Translations under genes and position numbers: made by a program | In this document: in pieces, positions 34,083-42,288 of the stretch | How positions within the stretch are numbered: position 1 is the stretch's first letter | How the letters are laid out: each line of letters begins with the position of its first letter | From: an uncultured Clostridia bacterium | GTDB taxonomy: Bacteria > Bacillota > Clostridia > Christensenellales > Aristaeellaceae | DNA length: 64,000 bases | Reading direction: 5' to 3' | Assembly (NCBI GenBank): GCA_946407745.1 | Contig: CAMJPQ010000004.1 | Span: 21,936 to 85,935 of the forward strand | Notes under the pieces: model-generated | Told to the model about the DNA's origin: nothing | The model's input: only the letters and a program-made list of their open reading frames with translations | The model's database searches: none

Positions 34083-35420
34083 ATGTCAGACGCGCAGCTT
34101 GTGAAGAGAGTAAACAGCTTCATCGCCCGCGCCCAGCAGGAGGAGATCAACCTGCACGGCTTCTGCCTGAGCGTAGACGGCGTAGAAAAGGTGAGCGCCT
34201 ATTACGCGCCCTTTGCCCCCGGGCAGCCGCACCGCATGTACTCGGTCAGCAAAACCTTTACCGGGCTGGCCATCGGCATGCTCGCGGAGGAAGGCAGACT
34301 GGCCCTCAGTGATCCGCTCTGCCGCTATTTCCCGGAGTGGGCCGGTGACAAGCCGCACCCCTTCCTTGAGCAGACGCTGATCGAAGACCTGCTGTGCATG
34401 GCCAGCTGCCACCGGGAGACCACCTATAAAAAGCAGACTGACCATTGCTGGGCGCGCACCTTTTTCACCGTCGCCCCCGATCACGCACCGGGCATGGTCT
34501 TCAGCTACGACACCTCCGCCTCGCAGGTGCTGGGCGCGCTGGTGGAAAAGCTCACCGGCAAGGGGCTGCTTGATTTCCTGAACGAGCGCCTTTTTCGGCC
34601 GCTGGGCGCCACCGACTATAAATACTGGCTGCAGGACCCCTCCGGCGCAGCCATCGGCGGCAGCGGGCTTTGCCTGTCCCTGCGGGACCTGCACAAAACA
34701 GGCCAGTGCCTGCTGGACGGCGGCAGGGGCCTGGTGCCGGGCTGGTACGTGCAGAAGATGGGCCTGAAGCACATTGAAACGCCCCTTGCCGTCCTGCCGG
34801 AGGAGAGGCTCGGCTACGGCTGGCAGTGCTGGCGCACCCGCGCCGGCTATGCCATGGTTGGCATGGGCAGCCAGCTGTGCCTGATTGTGCCCGCAAAAAA
34901 AGCCGTGTTCTCCGTTATTGCGGACACACGGCTTGATCCCAACGGCCATCAGCGCATCTATGACGCCTTTTTCGAGGAGCTCTATCCCTTCCTGGGTGAG
35001 GAGGATATGCCTCCCGCCGTACTGACGCTCAAGGCCCTCGCGCTGAAGGACCGCGCGGTATTCGCCCAGTCACCCGCCGGGGTCTATCGGTTTGGGGAGA
35101 ACCCGCTGCGCCTGAAAAGCCTGCGCCTGGAGGGCGACTGCCTCATCTATGAGCGGGAGGATGGCGAAATGGTCCTGCCCTTCACTCGCGGCGACACGCG
35201 CCTCATCCCCTTCCCCGGCCACGCTGACACCCCCGCCATCGCGGAGGCCGGCTGGGCCGCGGACGGGCTGCTGCGTTTGCGCTGCCACGCGGTCGGCCAT
35301 GCTCCCTGCGGCTTTGAGCTGCTGCTGCGCTTCGCCAGGCAGCAGGTGACAGTGCAGGCCCGCTGCTCGCAGGACCCGCTGACAGAGGGTTACAGCGGCA
35401 TCGCGAGCGGCGCGCTCTGA
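34083..35420 (+). CDS. Cytoplasmic class C beta-lactamase-like serine hydrolase
   Basis: 445 residues from the ATG at 34083, after AAGGAGG; the earlier TTG at 34023 is unlikely. The serine-hydrolase motif is MYSVSKTFTG (SxxK), with the YxN-like tyrosine in FSYDTSASQVLGALVE and a C-terminal GYAMVGMGSQLCLIVP strand at the place of KTG/HTG. There is no signal peptide, which is unusual for PBP/beta-lactamase relatives and argues for an intracellular esterase, amidase or peptidase on a small molecule. The last ~110 residues form a beta-rich extra domain. It is first in an operon with the flavoprotein 17 bp downstream. Confidence 0.8.
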   Translation: MSDAQLVKRVNSFIARAQQEEINLHGFCLSVDGVEKVSAYYAPFAPGQPHRMYSVSKTFTGLAIGMLAEEGRLALSDPLCRYFPEWAGDKPHPFLEQTLIEDLLCMASCHRETTYKKQTDHCWARTFFTVAPDHAPGMVFSYDTSASQVLGALVEKLTGKGLLDFLNERLFRPLGATDYKYWLQDPSGAAIGGSGLCLSLRDLHKTGQCLLDGGRGLVPGWYVQKMGLKHIETPLAVLPEERLGYGWQCWRTRAGYAMVGMGSQLCLIVPAKKAVFSVIADTRLDPNGHQRIYDAFFEELYPFLGEEDMPPAVLTLKALALKDRAVFAQSPAGVYRFGENPLRLKSLRLEGDCLIYEREDGEMVLPFTRGDTRLIPFPGHADTPAIAEAGWAADGLLRLRCHAVGHAPCGFELLLRFARQQVTVQARCSQDPLTEGYSGIASGAL

Positions 35421-35437
35421 TAAAGGAGGTTCACCGT

Positions 35438-37357
35438 ATGGAATGGCCTTATGACAACGAAGCAGGCCTGCTTGCCGAGGAGGATTGCGATGTGCTGGTG
35501 CTTGGCGGCGGTCTGGCCGGTTTGCACGCAGCTATCGCCGCCGCCGAAAAGGGGGCGAGGGTGACCCTGCTGGAAAAGGGCGCCGCGCACCGCAGCGGGG
35601 CTGCCGGCACCGGCTTTGACCACTGGGAAATGGCCTGCACAAACCCCGGCTGCACCGTGACGCCGGAGGAGATGACCCGCGCGCTGGAGGAGGAGCAGGA
35701 CTGCTTCTCCAACGCCATCGGGCATTACATCGAAACCAGGGAGGGCTGGGACAGGCTGCTCGACCTGGAAAAATGGGGCGGCAAGATACGCGACACGGAG
35801 GGCGAATTCACCGGCGCCCCTTTCCGCGACGACGCCACGGGGCTGATGTATGCCTATGACTACAGGAACAGATACACCCTGCGGGTATGGGGCACAACCT
35901 TCAAGCCCGCGCTGGTGCGCCGGGCGAGGCGGCTGGGAGTGCAGCTGCGCGACCGAACAGAGGCCTGCGCCCTGCTGACCTGTGAGGCTGGCGGTGTGAA
36001 AACCGGCACCGGCGGTCTCGGCTTCGATACGCGCACCGGCCGGATCACCGTTTTCCGCGCAAAGGCAGTCGTGATGGCTATGTCGCGCCCGGCGAGGGTG
36101 TGGCTGTTCCACAGCGACCTGCCCGGGCTGTGCGAGTTCCGCCCCCTCTCCTCCATCGGCTCCGGACACGCCATGGGCTGGCGCGCCGGCATGGCCTTCA
36201 CCATGATGGAAAAAAGCGTGCGGGGCGAGTTCTCAGCGGCGGGACGCTCCTTTCCGCCCTACGGCACGGGCAACAACCACAACACCTGGTACGCCGCCAC
36301 CATGGTGGACGCCCGCGGTGTGGAGATACCCTATGTGGACAGGGACGGGCGTGAGCTGAAAACCGTGCTGGAGCGCTACCTGCCGGCCCCCGGGCAGAAG
36401 TTCTTCCTCAAGGGCGGCGTGATTGACGAGCCCAAATACGAATGGCGTGGCCCGGAAACGCTCCCGTTTGACGAGCTGATGCGCCGTGGCTACCGCCTCC
36501 CCTTTTATGCGGACCTGACCGGCATGCCGGACTCTGAGCGCCGTGTGATCTGGGGCATGATGGTGGGGCAGGAGGCCAAGACCCGTATACCCATCTACGA
36601 GAATTACACCGAGCGGGGCTTTGACCCTGCGCGCCACGCGCTGCAGAGCTACGGCACCGGCTGGCAGAGCGCCGCCTTCCTGGCGCAGGAGCGGCAGCTT
36701 TTCGGCGCGCCGGGCGGGGTGATGCACAACTGGAACCTGGAAACCAGCCTGCGCAACGTGTTCGCCGCGGGCGACATGCTGTACGCCTCCGACTGTGCCG
36801 GCCACGCCTGCGCCACGGGGCACTGGGCTGGCCAGCATGCGGCGGAGGCGGCCGCTCGCGCCCCGATGCGGGAGGCAGGCCGGGATTTTGTGGAAGAAAC
36901 CAGGCAGCGCCTGCTCCACCCGCTCACCGTGAGGGACGGTCTGGACTGGCGCGAGATCAATGCCGCCGCCGCCAAAGCCATGCAGAATTACTGCGGCGGC
37001 GTGAAGTGCGACAGTCTGCTGCGGCAGGGGCTGGAGGCCATCGGTGAGCTGAAGCAGGCAGCCGGTGAAATCTCCTGCCGCAATCCGCACGAGCTGGTCA
37101 GGACGCACGAGGTGTCGGACATTCTCGACGTCTGCGAGCTGATCCTCCACGCCAGCCTGCAGAGGAAGTGCTCCTGCGCGCCGCTGTTCTTTGAGCGCAG
37201 CGACAGCGACGAAAGCCTTGCTGCACAGGAGAGGTGTTACCTGACACTGTGGCGGGAGGATGGAGCTGTGCGCGAGGGCAAGGTGCCGCTGCAGTTTTAC
37301 GGCGACCTGACATCCAATTACGAAAAGCACAGGGAAGGAGGCGGCCTGGATGAGTGA
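35438..37357 (+). CDS. FAD-dependent oxidoreductase, fumarate reductase/AprA-like
   Basis: 639 residues; ATG after AAAGGAGG. The FAD-binding Rossmann motif is DVLVLGGGLAGLHAAIAAAEKG, then LLEKGAAHRSGAAGTG. Further motifs are RPLSSIGSGHAMGWRAG and, near 430-460, NVFAAGDMLYASDCAGHACATG for the second FAD segment. The C-terminal helical domain (about 475-580) resembles succinate dehydrogenase/fumarate reductase and adenylylsulfate reductase alpha. Its gene overlaps the ferredoxin gene by 8 nt, so the pair probably forms a two-subunit reductase like AprAB. I see no other sulfate-reduction genes, so the substrate is unknown. Confidence 0.82.
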   Translation: MEWPYDNEAGLLAEEDCDVLVLGGGLAGLHAAIAAAEKGARVTLLEKGAAHRSGAAGTGFDHWEMACTNPGCTVTPEEMTRALEEEQDCFSNAIGHYIETREGWDRLLDLEKWGGKIRDTEGEFTGAPFRDDATGLMYAYDYRNRYTLRVWGTTFKPALVRRARRLGVQLRDRTEACALLTCEAGGVKTGTGGLGFDTRTGRITVFRAKAVVMAMSRPARVWLFHSDLPGLCEFRPLSSIGSGHAMGWRAGMAFTMMEKSVRGEFSAAGRSFPPYGTGNNHNTWYAATMVDARGVEIPYVDRDGRELKTVLERYLPAPGQKFFLKGGVIDEPKYEWRGPETLPFDELMRRGYRLPFYADLTGMPDSERRVIWGMMVGQEAKTRIPIYENYTERGFDPARHALQSYGTGWQSAAFLAQERQLFGAPGGVMHNWNLETSLRNVFAAGDMLYASDCAGHACATGHWAGQHAAEAAARAPMREAGRDFVEETRQRLLHPLTVRDGLDWREINAAAAKAMQNYCGGVKCDSLLRQGLEAIGELKQAAGEISCRNPHELVRTHEVSDILDVCELILHASLQRKCSCAPLFFERSDSDESLAAQERCYLTLWREDGAVREGKVPLQFYGDLTSNYEKHREGGGLDE

Positions 37358-37655
37358 GTACCGGTATACGGTGGAAGTGACCGCGAGCAGCGTATCCCCG
37401 CTGGCCTTTGATCCCAGCCGGTGCATCGGCTGCTGCCGCTGTGTGGAGGCCTGCCAGATTGACGTGCTGCTGCCGCCGCAGCGCAAGGGCGGCGTTCCCC
37501 GGGTTGTATGGCCGGGTGAGTGCTGGTACTGCGGCGCCTGCGTGATGGAGTGCCCGCAGAAGGGGGCCATCCGCCTGCGCCACCCCCTGATGAACCAGGC
37601 GCGCTTTGTGGAGAGGGCGTCGCTGCGGGATGAGGCGCCCGGCAAATTGCCTTGA
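37350..37655 (+). CDS. 2[4Fe-4S] ferredoxin-type subunit of the flavoprotein
   Basis: 101 residues. The ATG at 37350 overlaps the flavoprotein stop region and follows GGAAGGAGG. Two complete cluster motifs are visible: CIGCCRCVEAC (about residue 27, with one extra Cys) and CWYCGACVMECP (about residue 60). The layout resembles adenylylsulfate reductase beta and other electron-transfer partners. It likely passes electrons to or from the adjacent FAD enzyme. It is the last gene of the operon; the T-box promoter -35 overlaps its stop codon. Confidence 0.88.
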   Translation: MSEYRYTVEVTASSVSPLAFDPSRCIGCCRCVEACQIDVLLPPQRKGGVPRVVWPGECWYCGACVMECPQKGAIRLRHPLMNQARFVERASLRDEAPGKLP

Positions 37656-37680
37656 CAGCCCCCGCGAATGCGCATATAAT
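37652..37680 (+). promoter_or_regulatory. Promoter of the T-box/metG transcript
   Basis: TTGACA, a 17-bp spacer, then TATAAT: a consensus promoter whose -35 overlaps the ferredoxin stop codon. Confidence 0.9.
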
Positions 37681-37686
37681 ACCGCT

Positions 37687-37902
37687 ACAGGCTTTGAAGG
37701 AGAACATTCCTTGTCACCCGCGCACAGAGAGCCGCCCACAGCTGGAAAGGCGGCCGCGGAGACAGGCAATGATGGCTCCGGAGCTGCGCGGCCGAACGGA
37801 GAGTAAGCCGCGACGGGTCGCGCCGTTATCTGCAGGATGAGTTACAAATCAGGGTGGTAACGCGGGAGCATCCCGCCCCTGGCAGCACTAGGGGCGGTTT
37901 TT
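37687..37902 (+). promoter_or_regulatory. Methionine T-box riboswitch leader of metG
   Basis: The T-box core AGGGTGGTAACGCG (37851-37864) precedes a terminator hairpin (37873-37880 with 37890-37897, then TTTTT) that the antiterminator would disrupt. Stem I is compact: GCGCA/TGCGC and GAGCC/GGCTC flank the candidate specifier AUG at 37769-37771 or 37772-37774. Uncharged tRNA-Met would promote read-through into metG. Specifier placement is inferred from the gene controlled. Confidence 0.88.
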
Positions 37903-37941
37903 GTGTGCCAGAAACAGCCCGCGAACCTGAAGGAGGATACC

Positions 37942-39960
37942 ATGAGCAAGGGCACCTACTATCTCACCACACCCATTTATTACCCCTCCGGCAACATGAC
38001 CATCGGCCACACCTATACCACGGTGGCTGCCGATACCATGGTGCGCTTCAAAAAGCTGCAGGGCTACGACACCTATTTTCTCACCGGCACCGACGAGCAC
38101 GGCCAGAAAATCGAGAAAAAGGCGGCGGAAGCCGGCGTCACCCCCATCGAGTATGTGGACAAGATTGTGGCGGAGACCCAGGACCTGTGGAAGCTGATGA
38201 ACATCGAATATGACGATTTCATCCGCACCAGCCAGGAGCGGCACACCAAGATTGTGCAGAAGATCTTCCGCCAGTTCTACGAGCAGGGTGATATCTACAA
38301 AAGTGAATACGAGGGGATGTACTGCACCCCCTGCGAGTCCTTCTGGACGGCCACACAGCTGGTGGAAAAGGACGGGCAGAAGGTCTGCCCCGACTGCGGC
38401 CGCCCCTGCCAGCCCATGCGCGAGGAGAGCTACTTTTTCCGCATGAGCAAGTATCAGGACTGGCTGATCGACTACATTCAGACCCACCCGGATTTCATCC
38501 AGCCGGCCAAGCGCGCCAATGAGATGATCAACAACTTCCTCAAGCCCGGCCTGCAGGACCTGTGCGTCAGCCGCACCAGCGTCAAGTGGGGCGTGCCTGT
38601 GGATTTTGACCCGAAGCACACCATCTATGTGTGGATCGACGCGCTGAGCAACTACATCACCGCGCTGGGCTACGGCACCGACCACGACGAGCTGTTCCGC
38701 AAGTACTGGCCGGCCAATGTGCACCTGGTGGGCAAGGAAATTGTGCGCTTCCATTCCATTTACTGGCCGATCATGCTCCACGCGCTGGGGCTGGAACTGC
38801 CCCGGCAGATTTTCGGGCACGGCTGGCTGCTGTTCGGCGCGGACCGCATGAGCAAATCCAAGGGCAATGTGGTCTACCCGCAGCCCATTGTCGCACGCTA
38901 CGGCGTAGACGCGCTGCGCTATTACCTCATGCGCGAAATGCCCTTCGGCGCGGACGGCAACTACACCAACGAGGCCTTCCTCACCCGGCTGAACGCCGAC
39001 CTGGCCAATGACCTGGGCAACCTGGTGTCCCGCACCGTGGCGATGATCGAGAAATACTTCGGCGGCATCCTTCCCGCGTGGGATCAGGCCGTGGAGGACC
39101 CAGAGGGCGAGGCGCTCAGGGAGCACTGCGCGGCCCTGCCCGGCCTGGTGGAGGAGCAGATGGACAAGCTGCAGTTCTCCACCGCGCTGACGGAGATATG
39201 GAAAATCATCGGCGAATGCAACAAGTACATCGACGCCACACAGCCCTGGGTGCTCGGCCGCGACCCCGAAAAGAAGGGGCTGCTGGGCAATGTGCTGCTG
39301 ACGCTGGCGGAGTGTGTGCGCTTTGTGGCCGTGCTCATTCAGCCGGTGATGCCCTCCACCCCCGGCCGGATTTTCGAGCAGCTGGGCGTGACAGACAAGG
39401 CGCTGATGACCTGGGATTCGCTCTCCTGCTTCGGCGCGCTGCCCGAGGGGCTGCAGGTGCGCAAGGGCGATGCGCTGTTCCCGCGCATCGACGTGAACAA
39501 GGAGCTGGAGGCGCTCTCCGGCGGCAAGCAGGCGGAAAAGCAGGAAAAAAAGGAAGCCAAGGCCACCGAAAAGGCCGAGAAGAAGGAGGCCAAGGCCGCC
39601 AAGGGGCACGCCGCCCCTGAATACCCCAGCGAGATCTCCATTGACGACTTCTTCCGCGTCAAGCTGCAGGTGGCCCGTGTCAAGACCTGCGAAAAGGTTG
39701 AAAAGAGCAAAAAGCTGCTGAAAATGACCGTCTCCCTCGGCGCGGACGGAGAGCGCCAGGTGGTCAGCGGCATCGCGGCCTTCTACAGCCCGGAGGAGAT
39801 GGTGGGCAAGCAGGTTGTGTTTGCCTCCAACCTGAAGCCGGCCAAGCTGGCGGGCATTGAGAGCCAGGGCATGATACTGTGCGCCGCCACCGCGGACGAC
39901 AGCGCCCTGAAGCTTCTGACCGTGGAAGACGGCATGGAGGACGGCGCCCTGATCAGCTGA
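37942..39960 (+). CDS. metG: Methionine-tRNA ligase
   Basis: 672 residues from the ATG at 37942, after GAAGGAGG. The class I HIGH-type motif is MTIGHTYT, a Cys4 zinc knuckle is CTPCESFWT plus CPDCGRPC (about 127-155), and KMSKS is RMSKSKGNV (about 302). A Lys/Ala/Glu-rich linker (about 530-560) precedes a C-terminal EMAP-type tRNA-binding domain (from about 565, DFFRVKLQVARVKTCEKVE). It charges tRNA-Met in the cytoplasm. A T-box riboswitch controls it and tatD follows 22 bp downstream. Confidence 0.96.
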   Translation: MSKGTYYLTTPIYYPSGNMTIGHTYTTVAADTMVRFKKLQGYDTYFLTGTDEHGQKIEKKAAEAGVTPIEYVDKIVAETQDLWKLMNIEYDDFIRTSQERHTKIVQKIFRQFYEQGDIYKSEYEGMYCTPCESFWTATQLVEKDGQKVCPDCGRPCQPMREESYFFRMSKYQDWLIDYIQTHPDFIQPAKRANEMINNFLKPGLQDLCVSRTSVKWGVPVDFDPKHTIYVWIDALSNYITALGYGTDHDELFRKYWPANVHLVGKEIVRFHSIYWPIMLHALGLELPRQIFGHGWLLFGADRMSKSKGNVVYPQPIVARYGVDALRYYLMREMPFGADGNYTNEAFLTRLNADLANDLGNLVSRTVAMIEKYFGGILPAWDQAVEDPEGEALREHCAALPGLVEEQMDKLQFSTALTEIWKIIGECNKYIDATQPWVLGRDPEKKGLLGNVLLTLAECVRFVAVLIQPVMPSTPGRIFEQLGVTDKALMTWDSLSCFGALPEGLQVRKGDALFPRIDVNKELEALSGGKQAEKQEKKEAKATEKAEKKEAKAAKGHAAPEYPSEISIDDFFRVKLQVARVKTCEKVEKSKKLLKMTVSLGADGERQVVSGIAAFYSPEEMVGKQVVFASNLKPAKLAGIESQGMILCAATADDSALKLLTVEDGMEDGALIS

Positions 39961-39982
39961 CCTCTGACTGTATGGAGAGAAA

Positions 39983-40756
39983 ATGGAACTGTTTGATTCC
40001 CACTGCCATGTGGATGAGACCCAGTTTGACGCGGACAGGGCGCAGGTGCATGCCCGGATGCTGCAGGCCGGGGTGGGGCGCTTCGCGGTGCTCGGCTCCG
40101 ACCTGCCCACTTCACGGCACGCGGTGGAGTATGCCCTGTCGCACGAGAGCGCGGTGGCAGCCATCGGCTTTCACCCCGAATACGCCGACCGCTGCGACGA
40201 GGCGTCGCTTGCCGCCCTGCGTGAGATGGCCAAGGCACCCTGTGTGAAGGCCATCGGTGAGATCGGCCTGGATTACCACTGGCCGGACAACCCGTCCAGG
40301 GAAACGCAGGCCGCCGCCTGCGAGGCGCAGATCGCTCTGGCCTGCGAGCTGTCCCTTCCCGTCGCCTATCACGTGCGGGACGCGCACATGGACATGATCG
40401 ACCTGCTGAAGCGGAACAAGCCACGCCTGACCGGCGGCATCATGCATTGCTTCTCCGGTTCCTGGGAGATTGCCAGGGAGTATCTCCGGCTCGGGTATTA
40501 CATTTCCTTCGCGGGCCCTGTGACCTTCAAAAAGGCGCCGAAGCTGCAGGAGGCCGCGGTGAACGTGCCGCTGGACCGCCTGCTGATCGAGACAGACAGC
40601 CCTTACATGGCCCCGGAGCCTGTGCGCGGCCGACGGAATGAGCCCGCCAATGTGCGCTATGTCTGCGAGAAGATCGCCGCGCTGCGCGGCATGGACGCAG
40701 AGGAGCTGGCCCGCGTCACCACCGAAAACGCCTGCAGGGTGTATGGGCTGTGCTGA
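39983..40756 (+). CDS. tatD: TatD-family metal-dependent hydrolase
   Basis: 257 residues. The metal-binding HxH is FDSHCHVDE at the N-terminus. AIGEIGLDYHW contains the conserved Glu, and later ligands lie in PVAYHVRDAH, GGIMHCFSGS and LIETDSPYMAPEP. TatD enzymes are metal-dependent DNases. It is co-transcribed with metG, a frequent arrangement in Bacillota. A terminator follows. Confidence 0.93.
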   Translation: MELFDSHCHVDETQFDADRAQVHARMLQAGVGRFAVLGSDLPTSRHAVEYALSHESAVAAIGFHPEYADRCDEASLAALREMAKAPCVKAIGEIGLDYHWPDNPSRETQAAACEAQIALACELSLPVAYHVRDAHMDMIDLLKRNKPRLTGGIMHCFSGSWEIAREYLRLGYYISFAGPVTFKKAPKLQEAAVNVPLDRLLIETDSPYMAPEPVRGRRNEPANVRYVCEKIAALRGMDAEELARVTTENACRVYGLC

Positions 40757-40782
40757 CAGTGCCCCTCCGCCATATGCGGTCC

Positions 40783-40812
40783 CCCTCCCCGGCCAGCCGG
40801 GGAGGGTTTGTT
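40783..40812 (+). terminator. Terminator of metG-tatD
   Basis: CCCTCCCCGG/CCGGGGAGGG with a 4-nt loop, then TTTGTT. Confidence 0.85.
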
Positions 40813-40897
40813 ATGCACTGCTTTGTTATCTCCGCTGTCAGCAGGCCACGAGGAGACTGAGGGCGTGATGAGCCTTGATCTTCTTTCAGCCTGACGC

Positions 40898-40934
40898 TGA
40901 AAAACCGCCCCCTTCTGCAGAGAGCGGTTTTTTT
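40898..40934 (-). terminator. Terminator of the galK operon
   Basis: On the minus strand a CCGCTCTC/GGGGGCGG-type stem is followed by TTTTTC. The A/T flanks also pair, so it may work in both directions. Confidence 0.75.
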
Positions 40935-40982
40935 CGATTTGGCTGTGGCTGGCGGCTTCAGCTGATATGGGCACCACCGGTG

Positions 40983-42272
40983 TCAGTTTTCATCAAGCTG
41001 AAGGGTATACGCGCCCTCCGGGCGGATGTCCAGCACATGGCAGCAGCGCTGTCCGAACAGGCCCTCCATGCACGCAGTGAACGGCCTCAGCTTTTCCTGC
41101 GGCACAAAGTTCAATGTGGTGCCGGCAAAGCCGCCGCCGTGAATGCGCCACGCACCGTCGTTCTGCAGCAGCTGCTCGGCCAGGGCCAGGGCGATACTGA
41201 GGCTCTGGTCCTCCACATGGGCGTACACGTTCTGCAGATACATATAAGAGGAGCGTCCGCTGGCAATGATCTCGCGCAGGAAGGCGGGCAGGTTGTCCTG
41301 CTGCAGGGCTTCCACCTGCCTGCGCACCCGGGTGTTCTCGGTGTAGAAATGCATGGCCCTGAGGATTGCCCTGTCCGGCACCTTTCCGTACAGCGTGGGC
41401 AGCGCCTTGCTGAAGTCCTCCGGGCTCACGCGCCTGAGGCAGTCCTGGCCGAAGCAGGCGGCCACTTGCTTCATTTCAGCCGGGATGGCGGCGTAATCAT
41501 CTGTCAGGTTGGCATGCGAGCCGCCTGTTGCCACCACCACCAGCGCGTAGCCCTTCTTTGAGAAATCGTACGCGAGGCGGCTCACCTGCGGTTCCTCATC
41601 GCAGAAATCCACCGCCACAAGGCCGCCGGCGGAGGAAGCCATCTGGTCCAGCAGGCCGCAGGGCTTGCCGAAGTACTCACGCTCGGCGTACTGACCGATC
41701 TTTGCGCGGGTCACAAAATCGATCACGTTTCCGTTGTACAGCTGGTCAAAAACGGCCACCATCATGACCTCAAACGCGGCGGAGGAGGAAAGTCCGCTGC
41801 CGCTTGCCACGGTGGAGGTGGCCGCCGCGTCAAAGCCACCGATGCGGTAGCCCAGCTCCTTCATGCGCGCGGCCACGCCGCGGATGAGCGCAATGGTAGT
41901 GCCGTTTTCCTTCGGCCGCACACTCAGGTCGTTCAGGTCCACCGTCAGCGGGCGGTAGCCCTCGGAGTGCAGGTGCACCTCCATGTCATCGCGGGGCGAC
42001 ACCGCCGCCAGGCAATCCAGGTTCACAGAGGCGGCAAGCACCCTGCCGCGGTTGTGGTCTGTGTGGTTGCCGCCAATCTCCGTGCGGCCGGGCGCTGAAA
42101 TCAGATACAGCGGTCCTTCTGTATGGAAGGCCTTCTCGTGGCGGGTGAGCACAGAGGTGTAACGGCTGCACTGCTGCTCCAGCTGGCCTTCCCGGTTGCC
42201 ATACAGTCGGCGCAGCTGCGCCCTGGCTGTCTCTTCATTCAGCCCGCTGATCATTCTCTCGTAGCGGTTCAT
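40983..42272 (-). CDS. galK: Galactokinase
   Basis: 429 residues. GHMP-kinase motifs: the substrate motif GRTEIGGNHTDHNRG, the ATP loop GSGLSSSAAFEV and the C-terminal RIHGGGFAGTT. It phosphorylates galactose to galactose 1-phosphate, the first Leloir step; galT and galE are not in the window. It lies 16 bp downstream of a solute-binding-protein gene, so probably one operon. An mgl galactoside importer lies 8 kb away. An N-terminal extension of about 40 residues is typical of clostridial galactokinases. Confidence 0.92.
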   Translation of the reverse strand: MNRYERMISGLNEETARAQLRRLYGNREGQLEQQCSRYTSVLTRHEKAFHTEGPLYLISAPGRTEIGGNHTDHNRGRVLAASVNLDCLAAVSPRDDMEVHLHSEGYRPLTVDLNDLSVRPKENGTTIALIRGVAARMKELGYRIGGFDAAATSTVASGSGLSSSAAFEVMMVAVFDQLYNGNVIDFVTRAKIGQYAEREYFGKPCGLLDQMASSAGGLVAVDFCDEEPQVSRLAYDFSKKGYALVVVATGGSHANLTDDYAAIPAEMKQVAACFGQDCLRRVSPEDFSKALPTLYGKVPDRAILRAMHFYTENTRVRRQVEALQQDNLPAFLREIIASGRSSYMYLQNVYAHVEDQSLSIALALAEQLLQNDGAWRIHGGGFAGTTLNFVPQEKLRPFTACMEGLFGQRCCHVLDIRPEGAYTLQLDEN

Positions 42273-42288
42273 GCCTGTTTCCTCCCCT

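Noticed and set aside
35438..37655. Adenylylsulfate reductase AprAB for sulfate respiration
   Set aside because: Fold resemblance only; no sat, dsr or qmo genes nearby and the host type is fermentative, so I kept a general call.
37888..40164. 758-codon minus-strand open frame
   Set aside because: Opposite metG, and it would cross the T-box terminator region; composition is that of an antisense shadow.
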